Source: Sclerodactyla briareus
Taxonomy: Eukaryota > Echinodermata > Holothuroidea > Dendrochirotida > Sclerodactylidae
Direction of reading: 5' to 3'
Assembly (NCBI GenBank): GCA_026419785.1
Contig: JAODTK010004243.1
Coordinates: 186,001-250,000, forward strand
DNA length: 64,000 nt
Shown here: positions 12,204-24,944 of the stretch, piece after piece
How positions within the stretch are numbered: position 1 is the stretch's first letter
How the letters are laid out: each line of letters starts with the position of its first letter
Translations under genes and position numbers: made by a program
Notes under the pieces: model-generated
What the model was told of the DNA's origin: nothing
What the model saw: only the letters and a program-made list of their open reading frames with translations
Database searches by the model: none

Positions 12204-13133
12204 GCTAAATGTTGATTGAATTATTCAAACAAAATGGAAAACATCAAATACATAACATAGTTCCCTGTGTTGTCCACGTGTGACGTGATGCATTATTGCG
12301 CAATGAGGATTCTCCCCAAATTTCCTCTTGCTCATGGTCCAAGTTGAAGGCAATAACTCAACATAGGAAAATCGTATGGAAATGGGTGGTTTGGACCTAT
12401 AGATACAGTTTGCCATTTTAATGTTTTCTCTGTTGTATGCGAGCCTGCAGTGCCCTTTAAGCTTGTGTTGAAATATCGGCAAACTGTAGGACGGGCGATA
12501 TAATGCTCCCGATGAGGAAGAGGCTCTAAGTGTTGGTGGATTTAGTAGTAATGGTTTAAAAAAAAAACTCTCTTAACGCCCTACAGTCCTGAAAATGCCA
12601 AGTTAGACCACCACAGATGGTAACAAAGGGAAAACTTTTTTCACTCAATCCCCACTCCGTTCCGCTGTTTTATTGAGCACCAGACCGTCCGATATAATAA
12701 TCGTACGAAATTTTTACACGCCACTATGTAGTGGTGAAAACTCAGCCGACGAAAGTACCGTACCGTATCGTATCGCACTGTGTAAACAAACGCTAAATGT
12801 ACGTGCTTTTGATACGTTCGTGAATATCAGCCTGTTCACGGTTGCAAATGAGCGTGCTTACAGCCTGCTCTCGGCTTAGCAGCACCGGACGTACAGACGC
12901 GATATTCCATTTGGGATATTCCTTAACAGTCATTTTCGAGCTGATTCTACTACGAAAACCAGAACCAATTCAGTTCATGTGCTAATATTTTACTGTCGTC
13001 ATGTACGGGGGAAGGAAATAAATATGCAAAGTTCGTGCTGGAAAGCTGTGTAGTTCTCGCGGTCGAGGGGGACAATCAGAGTTTCGGATGCTAATTTTGG
13101 CAGTGCGAAACTGCGAATGTGTAAGAGGGCAGC

Positions 13134-13675
13134 TTAAGCCACCGTTCCATGAACGACGGGAGGGCGGGCGTATAAAATCGTTCCTCGTTATTTTCAATGG
13201 AGCCGTTTCCATGCAAGCGGGGGGGGCGGGCCGGGCGTTTTCTCGAATCGGTCAAGTAGCGATTTTTTTTCCGCCAGCCCGCAGTGTCGCGCCTGGTATT
13301 CGTAATCGATTCCGGGATTTCCACGGCATCTTACCGGCTGAAGCCCGCGAATGGAGAGTAGAGAACAATTTTGTCAAAGATGTTCCAAACAAACATTCAT
13401 AACTGTTCAAACGGGGAGAGGGTTTATACAGATTGTCTCTAGTTTTGAACGGCAGACACCTATTTGAACAAAAATTTACATGTTTAACCATTGATGTGTC
13501 GAGTATTTGCTAATTAAATCTCCAAAAACTGTCAATGTGAAGGTTTGAAGTGGGCCGTAATCGGTGACATTCAGAACGAGGGTTTTCAGAAATGAACACC
13601 GGTTTTTAGGTTTAAACACTGGTATGCGTCCTTGTTTGATAAATAATAATAATAATATACTAATATAATAATAAT

Positions 13676-13709
<34 letters not shown>

Positions 13710-13818
13710 TAATTAATAAAATAATACATAGTAGGTACACGGTTCTTATTAGGATAATATACCACTAAAAGGAGAAGAGGTGCCGGACTCGCAGAAAGCG
13801 CCGCTCGCCCGCCAGCCT
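13134..13818 (-). mobile_element. TTAA-flanked MITE-like element, inverted and truncated (copy 2, A)
   Basis: Counterpart of 3771-4494. It starts with an intact TTAA then GCCACCGTTCCATG and GGGCGGGCG. Read in reverse complement it matches the element at 18351-19256. The (TAA)n block is longer here than in copy 1 (about 13642-13725). The inner end is missing, as in copy 1, so the truncation predates the duplication. Confidence 0.65.
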
Positions 13819-14789
13819 CAAAATTTCCTCAAGTTCTGTGGAATTGTTTCCCCACATAACCAGTAGCAGGGGAAAGCTGACATTCCTCCGCAATCATGGG
13901 TTATCTCGTTTCCTCGGGTATACGGGAAAACTCCCCAGATCTGGGTTAAGCTTATGCTTTCCCAGCTTGTGGGTAGCATACTTCCCGCAAATAGCTAGGA
14001 AAAGTTACACCGGTATATAGGGATAACCGACGATTCATCAGACCTGGTGTAGCAAAAGTTGAAACCAAGGAAAGTGGTGTTGACGTCGGGATCTTTTTCA
14101 CCAAAATCAGGGGAACACTACATCCGATACTGGAGTAATGAGTGTGAGCTGCATAATTTTTTTTTCTGGTTGATGATGTGAACGAGGAGAACATATGTAC
14201 AATATATGAATTATTTATTCTACTATATATTTAGGACAATGAGAGTATCAGTGGCAGTATGTCTGCCAGTACCTCTAATGATGCTTTTATCGATATCGTG
14301 CCAAAGACAGTGATGGGGGTGATCTGGTTTCAACCAATTGTCTAGTTTATTTTGGAGCAAGTAGTCGTACACTTCATGACTATTGGTTGGGGATCACCAT
14401 TATTCTACTAGCTTACGGATGATACTGTCAATACAGTCTTGTCAGTCCTGCACCATTAATTCAACCCCGACGATAAGACGGTACCGCCATACACCACAAA
14501 TAGTAAGCCATAGGATTATGTCCACGATAGGAGTACGAACATGTATTCAGCTCTTCAGTAAGGCATCCACTGATCGACCAAAGTTAGTGAAATCGTTCAA
14601 TGTGAAAATCAAGGTACTTCATAAGAAGACACTCATCAACTTCCAGACCCTTGAACAAGGCCAGGCGGGCGGGGGACAGTAACTTACTACGACGGGAAAT
14701 CCAACGCATTCCTCCGTTCGAATTCATCCACACTTGTGCCTCACTCAAATGTTGACCACCGCCCTCAGAAATGGCGTTTTGTCCCATTT

Positions 14790-15250
14790 CGGCACACGTG
14801 TGGGTGAGGTGTCAAAACATCGGAAATGACCTGTCATCACATTTTGGGGTTCAACATTTTGTACCCTCTGATATACCCCGATGCACACTATTAGTTCGAA
14901 CGAAACTGGACAAAACGAAAATTTATGAGGGGCGCGGGCAAACATTTGGGGTGGGGGAAAAGTGTGGGTGAGTGGTGCCAAAAGTAAAATGTTGGACGTT
15001 TTGTTTTTTCATTTCTGGGGTTTAAAAAAGTGTGACCTCTCCTATCCCCCAGCACCACATTAATTCTGACGGAAATGTTCCAAACCGTAATTTTTGGTGG
15101 ATAAGGGTAACATTTGTGTTTTTTGGGTGGGAAACAAGTGTAAGTGAGGTGTCAAAAATGTGGGCAATAACCGTTCTTTTTATTTCGGTTCAAAAATTCT
15201 GACCCCTTCCTACACCCCGATCTCGAAACCGCACAGTGGTTTTATTTGTC
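14790..15250 (+). repeat. Three-copy tandem repeat of about 170 bp (unit copy 2)
   Basis: Counterpart of 5480-5960, with GTGGGTGAGGTGTCAAAACAT near 14800 and related blocks near 14965 and 15140. Single-base indels relative to copy 1 shift every reading frame. Confidence 0.72.
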
Positions 15251-15694
15251 CCCGTTACATGTAGACCCATGCTGACCAATGCTGCTATCCAACTGGCATT
15301 TTAATACTGCACCTAACACAAGCGAGCTAGGATGTCACAGTTCTAGCAAATCAGTGCGGTGTACTCTTGATTCCGAATTACGGACACTGTTTGGGACACG
15401 TAGGCCTTTTAGTTATGGAGGAAGATGGACTAATTTAACTTACGATCGAAGGGCCAGTATTGAAACTGGGCAGATAGAATGAATGAAAGAGAATGCATAG
15501 TAGAAATATTTTGTATCATCTCTATCATCGGATATGTATCAAAACATTTATAGATGATTTTTTTATCTTAAATACAAATTGCAGACATCGCGAGAATAAT
15601 TTCATGCCGTTAAACAAATACAGCTCAAAACACCCGGAAGTGTCTTTTCCGTAAGCTGAAGGGTCTAAAACTAGAAATTTGGACGACTAGTGCC

Positions 15695-15770
15695 AACCAA
15701 TGGTAGGCGCTCCGCTAGATAGTATTCGTGCCAGCCCCCCCCCCCCCAAAAAAAAAAAAAAAAAAAAAAA
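15695..15770 (+). repeat. GGTAGGCGCTCCG-core repeat with poly(C)/poly(A) tract (copy 2)
   Basis: Counterpart of 6390-6452. The A run is about 21 bases against about 8 in copy 1, a plausible site of slippage or sequencing error. Confidence 0.65.
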
Positions 15771-16216
15771 ACCACAAACGAATCTGACAATCTACAGACA
15801 CTTTAATAAGTGGTGTGATACAATTTTGGTGCCACTCCCAAAACTTGGTGTCCATGCGTACGCAACACTGATGTTAGTACGCACCGCAGTGACAAATCGA
15901 TCTGGATGCGCATTTTTATTACGTGTCTCGGCTGCCTGATGCGGCTACCGCATTTTCATACATCTGCCAATACCCGATGTGGGTTCAGAAATCGAGCTAC
16001 AGTTCCAATTCACATTAATAGATAGCCACAAGTGATAAAATCGAGAAGTAAGGTCGGTGGAGTGCTTTTCAAATCGTCACTCGACCCGCGAAATGAACAT
16101 CAATGGCTAGGGTCCTCAAATCCGCACTTCAACACCTGGAATTGTATCTGTATTATTTTGCACTGGTACATGGAGTGCTGTGAAGCATACTCACATGTGT
16201 ACGTTACCCTGAGTGA

Positions 16217-16282
16217 CCGTGACGGAATCGACACTCTGCACCGATATTCAGCAAAAATAACCCCGCGCTCTCAGCCCCTATT
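16217..16282 (-). repeat. tRNA-like SINE head (copy 2, decayed)
   Basis: Minus-strand counterpart of 6924-6990. The B-box region has mutated to GTGTCGATTCC (plus coordinates 16224-16234), and the A-box region is disturbed. It supports the copy-1 call because the surrounding bases are otherwise conserved. Confidence 0.45.
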
Positions 16283-18350
16283 ACTACTGTATCTGAGTCA
16301 GGTGAGATAATATTCAAGATCGAGCCTCAAAAAACACGATAAGCGGTTGTCCATTAATTAATGAAAACACGAACGTGGGCCTCAAGAAAAATCCTACTAA
16401 TACTGTACTAGTACTAGCCACAAAGGCCTGCTTTTTCTACTTCTCCATTCCACCCTACTACGCCCAAGCACACTTAGTTTGAGCATATGGTAGGTTCTTT
16501 TAGTCGCAAGAACAAATTCAATTGTGTTGTCTACACATGAGGTGTGATTTTAGTGAGTGGAACTTGCCTATTTCAATAGTCGACCTTGTACGCAAAATAT
16601 ATCGCGCGCGGCATATGGGTTGAAGAAGGTGTATTTTTATAGTCAAGTGTTGCTTCAGTAACCACGGACCTTGTTGTGTGAAAAATGTCACCTCGATGGT
16701 TATCAGTGGTAGCGCATAACTTATCCAATGGAGTTGCCTCGAAAAACCACGCTCCCTTTATCTAATATGCTCGAATACTATACGTACACTGTGGTCAATC
16801 CGGCAGAAGCTTTAACCAATGAAAACGCATTATTGGCGATCATGTGACCTGCCATCGGGCAGTCGGCACTCGTGAACAGAAAATTGCAGAGCAATCAGGT
16901 GCGTATGATGCGCAGCTAAAAACGACGAAAAATCAATCACCTCGCAGTTGGACACCATCATTCAAAGCGCCTAGTGCAATCGAGCATTGTGGTCGGGGAA
17001 ACAGCAAGTAGTCGGATTGTGCCAATATAGTAATAAAATTAGATAACAACAATAAAGCATGTCATCTCTGCCCTACATTGCAATGGTAGCCTGAGTATTT
17101 CCTAGCAAACTTGTGTTGACTGGTCAAGGACTTTTTTAGGGTCAGTTGAGGTCATTGACCTCAAACACACTAGGCTCCCTATATAATTAATATATATAAA
17201 GACATAGTCAATTTCGAAACACCCCCCCCCCCCTCTCCCTCTCTCTCTGAAAATCCCAATTATGGAAGTCAGGGGGGTCTTGCAAAAAACTTTTTTTAAG
17301 GGGGACCATCAGCACTCAGCAGGTGAACATTTAAGCCGAAGCCACCACAGATTGGCGCGCAACATAATACAATTTTCGTCAGATCCTAGCAGGAAAGAAA
17401 CGTCCACTTTCCGTGCCTATGGTAGTTAGGGAAGAAAAAAACACCACCCTAAATTTTCAAGACATCAAAACTTTTTATTCGGAAATATTCTCGAAAAATA
17501 TTCAGTTGAAGGGTTGGGTAAAAATCACTTCTTTAATCTCAAAAGATTGAGTATTCATGGTACTGGCTTGCAATTCTCTTCTTTTACACCCTTTAGTATA
17601 TGCATTAATGCATCACAGGAGGATTCAGAGGTTTCCAATGATGGCTTTCAGTTGGCCAGAAAAATATGTGTGCCACTGACTTCATGTCTCGATCTAATTG
17701 TTCTCAGTCTGCAAAGAGGGCTTCAGTTGGTTAATTTTCATTAAAAATCTTAATTCCTAAAATCGAATTCAAAAGGGGAAAAAGGAATTTCACTTGAGCC
17801 AAAACAGTATGTTGATACGATTATATCCTATGAAAGGCGAGGCGTGCATCATTCGTTGCCCGAAGCTTAGCGAAAATCTTCTTCAGATGACGGTATCAAA
17901 TTAAAAGGAATATCATCTTAGCCACTGCATGATCAGGCGGCTTTATACTATCAAATCGAAGGCGGAATCATTAGTGCCGCGCAACGTAGCGAAATTTTTC
18001 GAAATAAGTCTCATCAAATCCCAAGTGGTGATTTCAAGAGGTTATTAGATAGATAATAGATAGGGGCACTACATGAATTGACTATACACAGGGGTAAGGT
18101 ATTTTATACTGGATTCTGAGTTCAAACTGGCAACCAGTGTAGGATTTTTAGAAAAGGAGTGATGTGGTACTGGTACCCGTATCACTCTAGCATGGGCAGC
18201 AAATTCGAATTTTTGGACATCTCGATGTGGCTTTTGGAAACGCACAACAGGACTGTTACATCATCCGAATGCGAACGAAAATAACCATACATGAGTGGTT
18301 CCATGAAGTCAGGAAGCTGTGCGAAAGATATGAAATGAACATACCACACC

Positions 18351-19256
18351 TTAAGCCGCGTTTCAATGTACGCGGGCGGGCGGCAGGCGGGCGTTTCGGA
18401 AGACTCGTTTCACAGGCAGCGGGCGGGCGGGCGTTTGCTCGGGTCACGCACCTCTTCTCACTTTTAGCTGTGTATGCGCTATATAGAAAAACGATGTAGC
18501 CTACTATTATTATTATTATTGTTTGTATTATGGTTATTATTATTATATTAGGATTATTATTATTATTAATATATATTATTATTTATCAACCACAGGACGC
18601 ATATAGTGTTTAAACTAAACACAATAAGAACCGATGTTAGCCTACTATTTTTTATATTGTTTAGTGTATGTTGTTATTATTATATTTGAGTATTTTATTT
18701 ATTAGATTATTTAAGATTAATATTATTATTTAGCAAACACCGGACGAATACTAGTGTTTAAACCTAAAACAACGGTTTTTATTTTCTGAAAACCATTGTT
18801 ATGAATGTCACGATTACGGCCACGATTAAAACTTCAAAATTGACAGGGTTTGGAAGATTTAATTAGCATATACTTGACATATAATCGGTTTAAACAGGTG
18901 AATCTGTGTTCAAATAGGTGTTGACGTGAATATGGACACAATCGTTTTAAAATCTCATTCATAGTGTTGAAACGTGGGAAACGTTGTTTTGGAACATTAT
19001 TTGAACCTAAAACTATCCTCTAATCTCCATTAACGGGCTACAAGCCGGTACGATTGCAGGAAAATCCCGGAGAATTGATTACGAAATACCCCGCGGGATA
19101 CGCGGGCGGGCGGACAAAAAATCGCCTCTACATGTCCGATTCGGAAAAGCACACCGCAACAGCCGCCCGCGTGCACGGAACCGGCTTCCATTGAAATAAC
19201 GAGAACTATTTTAGACGCCCGCCCGCCCGCCCGCCGTGCATGGGAACGCGGCTTTA
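18351..19256 (+). mobile_element. TTAA-flanked MITE-like element, full length (copy 2, B)
   Basis: The cleanest member of the family. It starts TTAAGCCGCGTTTCAATG, then tandem GGGCGGGCGG blocks, and ends with CATGGGAACGCGGCTTTA, the inverted complement. The total is about 906 bp. Inside are two TATT-rich microsatellite blocks, each preceded by GGACGCATA or GGACGAATA and TAGTGTTTAAAC motifs. No protein is encoded. Known TTAA-targeting superfamilies are Kolobok and piggyBac. Assignment to either is inference from the target site alone. Confidence 0.78.
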
Positions 19257-19339
19257 TCTTTTGATTTTCTTCAACAGCATACAGCATCATTGTAACGCGC
19301 CGAATAATAGCCTGTGTTTATATTGAAGCAGAACGAAAT

Positions 19340-19485
19340 GCTAATTCTCTCTCATTAGGAGTTCTTCACTACAATAACTATAGACCCCGGCCGTTGCTAT
19401 ATTTTGGAGTGGTAGTACATATTGCGCAATCCTCATGGCAATTTTTCCAGGACGGCGCAACTTAATGGTTAATAAAGCCCCTCCT
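19340..19485 (+). repeat. Dispersed repeat block (TTTGGAGTGGTAGTACA), copy 2
   Basis: Counterpart of 10115-10265 within the second duplication unit. Confidence 0.7.
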
Positions 19486-20560
19486 GGATAGGCAACGTTG
19501 CGAAACAGGGCGCCATTTTTACGGTCTCGATCTCCGAGACGACCTGAACATACTGAACGGACAACCAGTTTTGACAGGATGGTGTCCGGGGCTACCACCT
19601 TTTTAATTGTTCAAACCAAGTCACGATCTCTGTACTTAAGGCACAATGTATGCATCCTCATAATAATGTGTGTCGGACATCGTACACCATGTAGACATGG
19701 AGAGAGAAAGGTATATTTTTGCAGCACACATCGATATAACGTTCGATTGACATGACTTCGTAGAATAGGGTATGTACAAACTCTATGTTAACCATGTGGA
19801 ATGGGACCAAATTCACTGAAAAATAGAACGTTACAAATCTAGCAATCTGAAAACATTTCAAACTTCATCAAATATGAAACAGGCATGTAGATTGAGGTTA
19901 GTACTAACACTTTTCACAGAAGATTGAATCAAGTTATTTGAAAGGTGTCTTCAGATATCACTTTTTATGATCCTAGGTATATGTGGTCCCTGTACCAAAT
20001 CATAGCAAGTTCCGAGCTTAGGCTCACTGCTGGATTAATTTGTCGGAATAGTAGAAACCTATTGAAAATCATACATTTTGTGTTTTCTCATTATCCACAC
20101 AAATTACAATTTTGCCTGGAAAAACGTTCACTATGGGCCGAAAATGTTGCCGTTGGAGGAGGAATTTCCCTTTCGGCGGACCAGTAATTGTAGCTGGGAT
20201 GGAAGCAGGCATGGTATGGCATGGGTATGGATCCATGGGTTCCACTGCCCAAATACAGTGTAAATTTGTTTTGTTGTTGTAGCAATAGTTGCAATGCAAT
20301 CGATTGGAGAGAGGGGGTCAGGAGACGAACTTGGACCAAGAGGGACGCTGTAACTTCTTTCAGCAAATACAATCCGATTGTTAAAAACTGGCAAAGTTCA
20401 ATGTTCGTTGGTATGCAATCTAAGAACTGCTTAACAATCCCCCAATTTCTGAGAATCCCTCCCCCCACATTTTTTGAAACCAAAGCTTAAATAAGACTTG
20501 TCTTTTACTCTTTTACAATGTGTTGTTACTGCAACTGACTGCATTCTCCTCAATTATTAG

Positions 20561-20832
20561 GAGCCAGAAGAAAAAAAGGCCGAAGGAAAGCCAGGCAAGT
20601 ATGACAGACTCGCAACGAAATTTCAGAGGCTGGCTGTCAACCCTGCTATAAACCATTGGCTAGATATGACAAGGAAAGCGAATTAATGTTCTGTAAAGTC
20701 TGTGAAAGTCTGGGGCATCTGATCAGGTGGTTTGTGGTAGGGGGAGGTCCCATCGCGTTGAAGCCTCCAGGAACACGTGGTAAGGCCGTGGCAACATTAC
20801 AGCGCACAAACAGAGAGAGTGCTCAATCATGA
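20561..20832 (+). pseudogene. Exon-like zinc-finger remnant (hAT/TTF-type finger), frameshifted
   Basis: A pyrimidine-rich stretch ending CTCCTCAATTATTAG precedes 20561, as at a 3' splice site. From 20561 the frame is open and lysine/glutamate-rich (EPEEKKAEGKPGKYDR). It continues to a W-L-D segment near 20660, then runs into a stop. In the neighbouring frame the sequence continues as YDKESELMFCKVCESLG and stays open to a stop at 20830-20832. The W-L-x-Y-D...L-M-F-C-x-x-C signature resembles the first half of BED/TTF/MYM-type fingers found in hAT-related or zinc-finger 862-like proteins. One missing base near 20672 would explain the break. The downstream His ligands are not evident, so function is doubtful. 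The family assignment is from memory of the motif only. Confidence 0.42.
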
Positions 20833-21414
20833 TCCTGGTAACTTGCCGGACCACCATTATCTCTCTTCGGACATACCAAAATGCAACACTGTTGTCCGAC
20901 TGAACCAACCAGAAAAAAATAAAAATCGAGGCCTGGAAACTCTTCATTTAAGCCTTTTGTGCAAGAATCGCAAGAGGGGGAGGGGCAGGGGGCACCGCCA
21001 CCCCTGCACAAAGCCTGCTCCCCCTCCCCGTTTCCCCCATTTCGTCGGAGCCCCCGATAGGGTGCGCTAAAATTTACACCTCCCGCCGAGAGCCTATTGC
21101 CCCGACCCTATTTCCACCTCTTATGTTACATTCCCTATATTAAAGCTCAGAATTGTCTTTCATATTCTTGCCAAGTTTCTCGCTTGAGCCTTAAGGACGC
21201 AGCGTACCCATCCTCTCCTATCTTCCTACGACTATAGCATCCGTGGCATATGTATTTACGCTATACGAGTTTTTTATGTCTTCTAAACTGCTCCTGGATA
21301 GATCATTGTTACTATTCTATTGGCAGGATTGGGGATGGTTAACGTGCCTTCCCCAAGAGTCTGTCAGGCATGTAAATCCATGGGGGGCTTGGGGGCGCGC
21401 GCCCCCCGGTTAAT
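20833..21414. other. Unrecognised, no gene seen
   Basis: Sequence between the zinc-finger remnant and a purine-rich tract. Short open frames at 20777-21070 contain no known domain. C/G-rich low-complexity patches occur near 20975-21040. Confidence 0.5.
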
Positions 21415-21560
21415 GGAAGGAAGGAAAAGGAAACGGGGAAAGATAAAAGGGGAGGAGGATGAAAGAAAAAAAAAAGAAAAAGAGAAAGAGGATTAAGAAA
21501 GAGAATAGGGAATAGAGAGCTGGGGAGGGTGTAAAAAAAAAATCGAGAGAAACCAAAAAC
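21415..21560 (+). repeat. Purine-rich (GA) low-complexity tract
   Basis: About 145 bases almost wholly A and G on the plus strand, following a GGGGGCGCGCGCCCCCC palindrome-like block near 21392-21408. A similar GA-rich tract lies at about 40390-40485. Confidence 0.8.
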
Positions 21561-22960
21561 TGACAAGTGGATCGAAGGCTGTGAGTCATATAGGCAAATA
21601 TCGCATCAGCCGACGGTTGTGACCTCGCTTGATGGCCCCGTCATCAATACCACCCCACCCCCCCCCTGCCCAATAGTAAGACACAGTCGGTGGCCTTCAA
21701 AACCAGTAGGGCAACCTCCATTTTCATCCGGCACCCGAGCAATGCATAATCAAGTTGAGCCGCGTAGAGCAACTCGGGCGGAGACTACAAAAAAGATAGC
21801 GGGGTGGACGTCAGGAAGAAATGTTTTACCCACAATATCTTCTCTAACCGAGTGCCCACCAAAAAATGTGGTTCTTCTAAAACTGCATTGAAATTAGGCA
21901 ATTTTTTCCAGATTGCCTAAATTCTCGTCGGATAATATGACGAGCTCACTATTTCAACGTCTAACGCCCCTACAAACCTAAGCGTGAAAGATCAGGGAAG
22001 ATTGGGTAGTGCCTTTTCTTAACATCTAGAGGCCTTATATCCCGAAATTTCCGTGTACCACCAACCAAGTGTCTCTCCGCTCAGATATTAAATGAACGTC
22101 CATATGAAATACTCTAGCCCAGTGGCGTCGCCCAAGGGGGGTAGGGGGACGCCCCCTCGAAAACCATGCCCCCCTCCCCCCCCCCCCCCGTGTGCCTCAA
22201 GAAATCTGCTCATTGACCTCTAGCTCAATATATTCTGTGAGGTGACAATATACACACAGCATTCTCTTGAACTTTAACTACAATCAACCTCTTTTTGGGA
22301 TCACTAAAAACCCCTTTAGCCCTCGGTCACGTTTCTTCCTTCTCGAACCAACGGCTAATTGGAACTGCAGTAGCCTATAGGCTAGCAGACTGCTTGGATT
22401 TCAACGCGTGTTTCATCCCAGGAAACTTTACTGGGAAGTTTCCCTGCTCTCTAATGGCATAACTTAGTCATGATTGATACGTAGAACTAAATTCCTGAAT
22501 TTCTGTCGGATTCTCATTTTCTAAGATATGTTCTGGATATCTTGAGAAATTGCGCGATCCCGCGCCGACTGGTGGCCTAGTATTGTTCAGCCACTGGTGA
22601 ACATTCTGGCTAGCAAGTTAAAATCGGGCAACATAGGACCGAGGTCCGACAAAATATCTATATTTTCCATCGATTACAGAATTTGGGATTCATAATAGCC
22701 ATTGTGAGCCGTTGACAGTGCATCCTGAAACGCCCGGAAAGGCCATTTCCGTCATCCTGGGCGCTTGTAGGTAAAAAATTCCCGTGTTTGATCCGCGCCA
22801 CTTATAGCGGATAGTATTCTTGTTCCTTCTGAAAAAGTAGCCCCCCCCCAAGACGAGAGTCTGACGACACCTTTGCCCTAGTACCTCCCTCCTCCACGCC
22901 CCCACTGAAAAATCCTAGCGCGCCACTGGAAGTCAAGTACCGTGCAGTACTATTTTCCTG
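21530..22960 (+). repeat. Dispersed repeat family R2, copy 1
   Basis: Collinear with 42165-43985 over many blocks: ATCGAGAG-AACAAAAAACTG, a GTAGAGCAACTCGGGCG-like block, GATCAGG-AAGAT, ATATCCCGAAATTTC, AGCCCAGTGGCGTCGCC followed by G/C runs, AATCAACCTCTTT, CAGACTGCTTG, and CAGGAAAC. The copies have moderate divergence plus indels. No reverse transcriptase or transposase is visible. The C/G-run block at 22135-22190 is typical of the family. The 3' part merges into the GCGCCA-core piece. Confidence 0.75.
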
Positions 22961-24944
22961 TGATCCGAGTGACATTCGATGCGCGCCAAGCAATGATTGG
23001 CTCCGTTTAGATACCGCAAAATCATCTTGCCACATTTACAACTTTGAAGTAGGCTCTTGTATTTAAGTTTGGAAAATCACTTGCTGATAATATTCTTCCA
23101 TGAAAATATAGATGCTTGTTGCTATAGTTATCTGACCATATTTCCGACAGAGACAATCTTCAGCATTCTTTTCTTAATAAAAATTGCACATCAAGATTCT
23201 TGCAATTAGGCCGGCAAGTGCCAGTTCCGGCGATCTCGGAGGTATATAAAAAAGCCAAAATTTTCTGGTGCGCTACGCCCCAACCTATGGGTGGCGACTC
23301 CGCTTAGATAGTAAATAATTTGCAGTCCGCATCGTCCCCATAAGATAAAATATACTAAAATAAATGAGGACTGTTCTCACAGCTGATAAAAATGTTCACT
23401 TATACGGCAATTTGTAATCAGTATTAGTGTATAAAATGAGTCATTTAGTGTCGGCATATACTGTATGGCTAAAGGGCAGAGGAAACCATGCTGTCAACTC
23501 GTTATGGCGTGGGTTGTATTTGTGTGAATAGGTATGTGGCGAAGGGGAACCCAACCACCACTTTAAGATTCCAATATATTCAGTAAGCAAGAGTGCAAAG
23601 ATCATTTTGCTTTGCAGTGTACTTCCATACGAGAAGGAACTTTGTTTAACTGATTAGTGGAGGTATAACGGTCCCTTTGGGCCCCAAGAGGCCATTTGCG
23701 GCGGACCAGGAGGTGTTGAAACCTCATTATGTTCTGCACGCTCGCGCCAACCGATGGGTCGCGCTACGCTAGCGTCTCTATCCACTATTTTGCCTAGCAG
23801 CATGGAGAACAACTTCATTGAGAGATTGCAAAATGCGTTAATCAGTGTGCTTCACGACCCAAATCCCCAGTGCCACGATAGCAAAAACACATTGTCTGTG
23901 CAGTTATCGAGAATACCCAACCTTCCTCAATTTGTGCAGCATATTCAACCTTAGAAGCGCCTAATGGAGTGGGATGTACTGATGAGAGTTTAGAACAATG
24001 CTCTTCAACATTTGTTTTTGTTTTTAATAGAAAAAGTTCGAAGAATGACACATAAAAAGGCAGTTTCCGACACATAGGGGGTGGGGGGTGAGGCTCGGAA
24101 ATCTTCCGATCGGTTCTGGATAACTCGGACGGGAAACTTGGCCACCGTCAGGAAAATCTTAGCGCCCAGTGTTAGCAGTCAAAAGAACGAATATGGAAAC
24201 CACGATTAATCTCAATCATTTGTGGGTTGTGTTGCCAACTCTTATTTTGTTCATTGATTGTCCGCCAGACTTCAATTATATCCCCATCCCGACATACGCC
24301 TGAAGAGGCGAGGCTTGAGGACTCTCTCGCTAGAGCACCATTCACTCCCCTTCACAAATCACTAGTGAGAAAATAATGAATGCCGTATGCAAAGGCATTA
24401 TCGGGGGGATGGATGCTGCCCAGCCTCGAACGCATCCCCCTCCCTAGAATATAATTGATGGCATTTGATCCGTACCTGAAAACAAAATGGAGGACAGAGG
24501 TCCCACTAACTTGTGACTTGTGACCCGTGAAAAAGAGTGGTGACTTGCCCATGATTGAGCGACTTGCTTCCATTGAGTTTGTACATTGACATCAGTGTCT
24601 GAAATGATTCGCTTGCCCCATATTTTTAGTCAAAGTGACTTGAATTGAACCAAAAATATGTGACGTGTCTCCACCTTGCCTAAAAATGAGGAGACATTTA
24701 CCTAGCAAAGTGGGTTACTGCTGATTGCACCTGGGGCCAAGAATTTTGTTCGTTACTAAAATACTATATTATTCGACCTGAGAGTAAGTATTATTAGGCC
24801 TCAATTCTTATTTCTATAGACAACAGCAACACCAATCGTAAATGAAACACACAACTTTTTAGGCCTAGTTATTTTCTCTACAGTAGCTATAGCATTATTT
24901 GTATAGCCATAACATTAGCCTCGCGTTGAAAGTTGAATTCCATG
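22961..24944. other. No gene seen; two lone GCGCCAAC-core repeat pieces
   Basis: Contains two short pieces sharing the end of family R2: about 23265-23330 (CAACCTATGGGTGGCGACTCCGCTTAGATAGTA order) and about 23735-23800 (CGCGCCAACCGATGGGTCGCG). I see no other recognisable feature in this stretch. Confidence 0.55.

Larger units (their letters stand above)
11139..20351 (+). repeat. 9.3-kb tandem segmental duplication, copy 2
   Basis: Second copy of the unit at 1751-11138, about 175 bp shorter, in the same orientation and directly abutting it. Homology stops in the gaccaagagggacgctgt context, after which unrelated sequence starts. All internal repeats and elements of copy 1 have counterparts here. 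This could be a real tandem duplication, or two haplotypes joined by the assembler. Confidence 0.93.
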
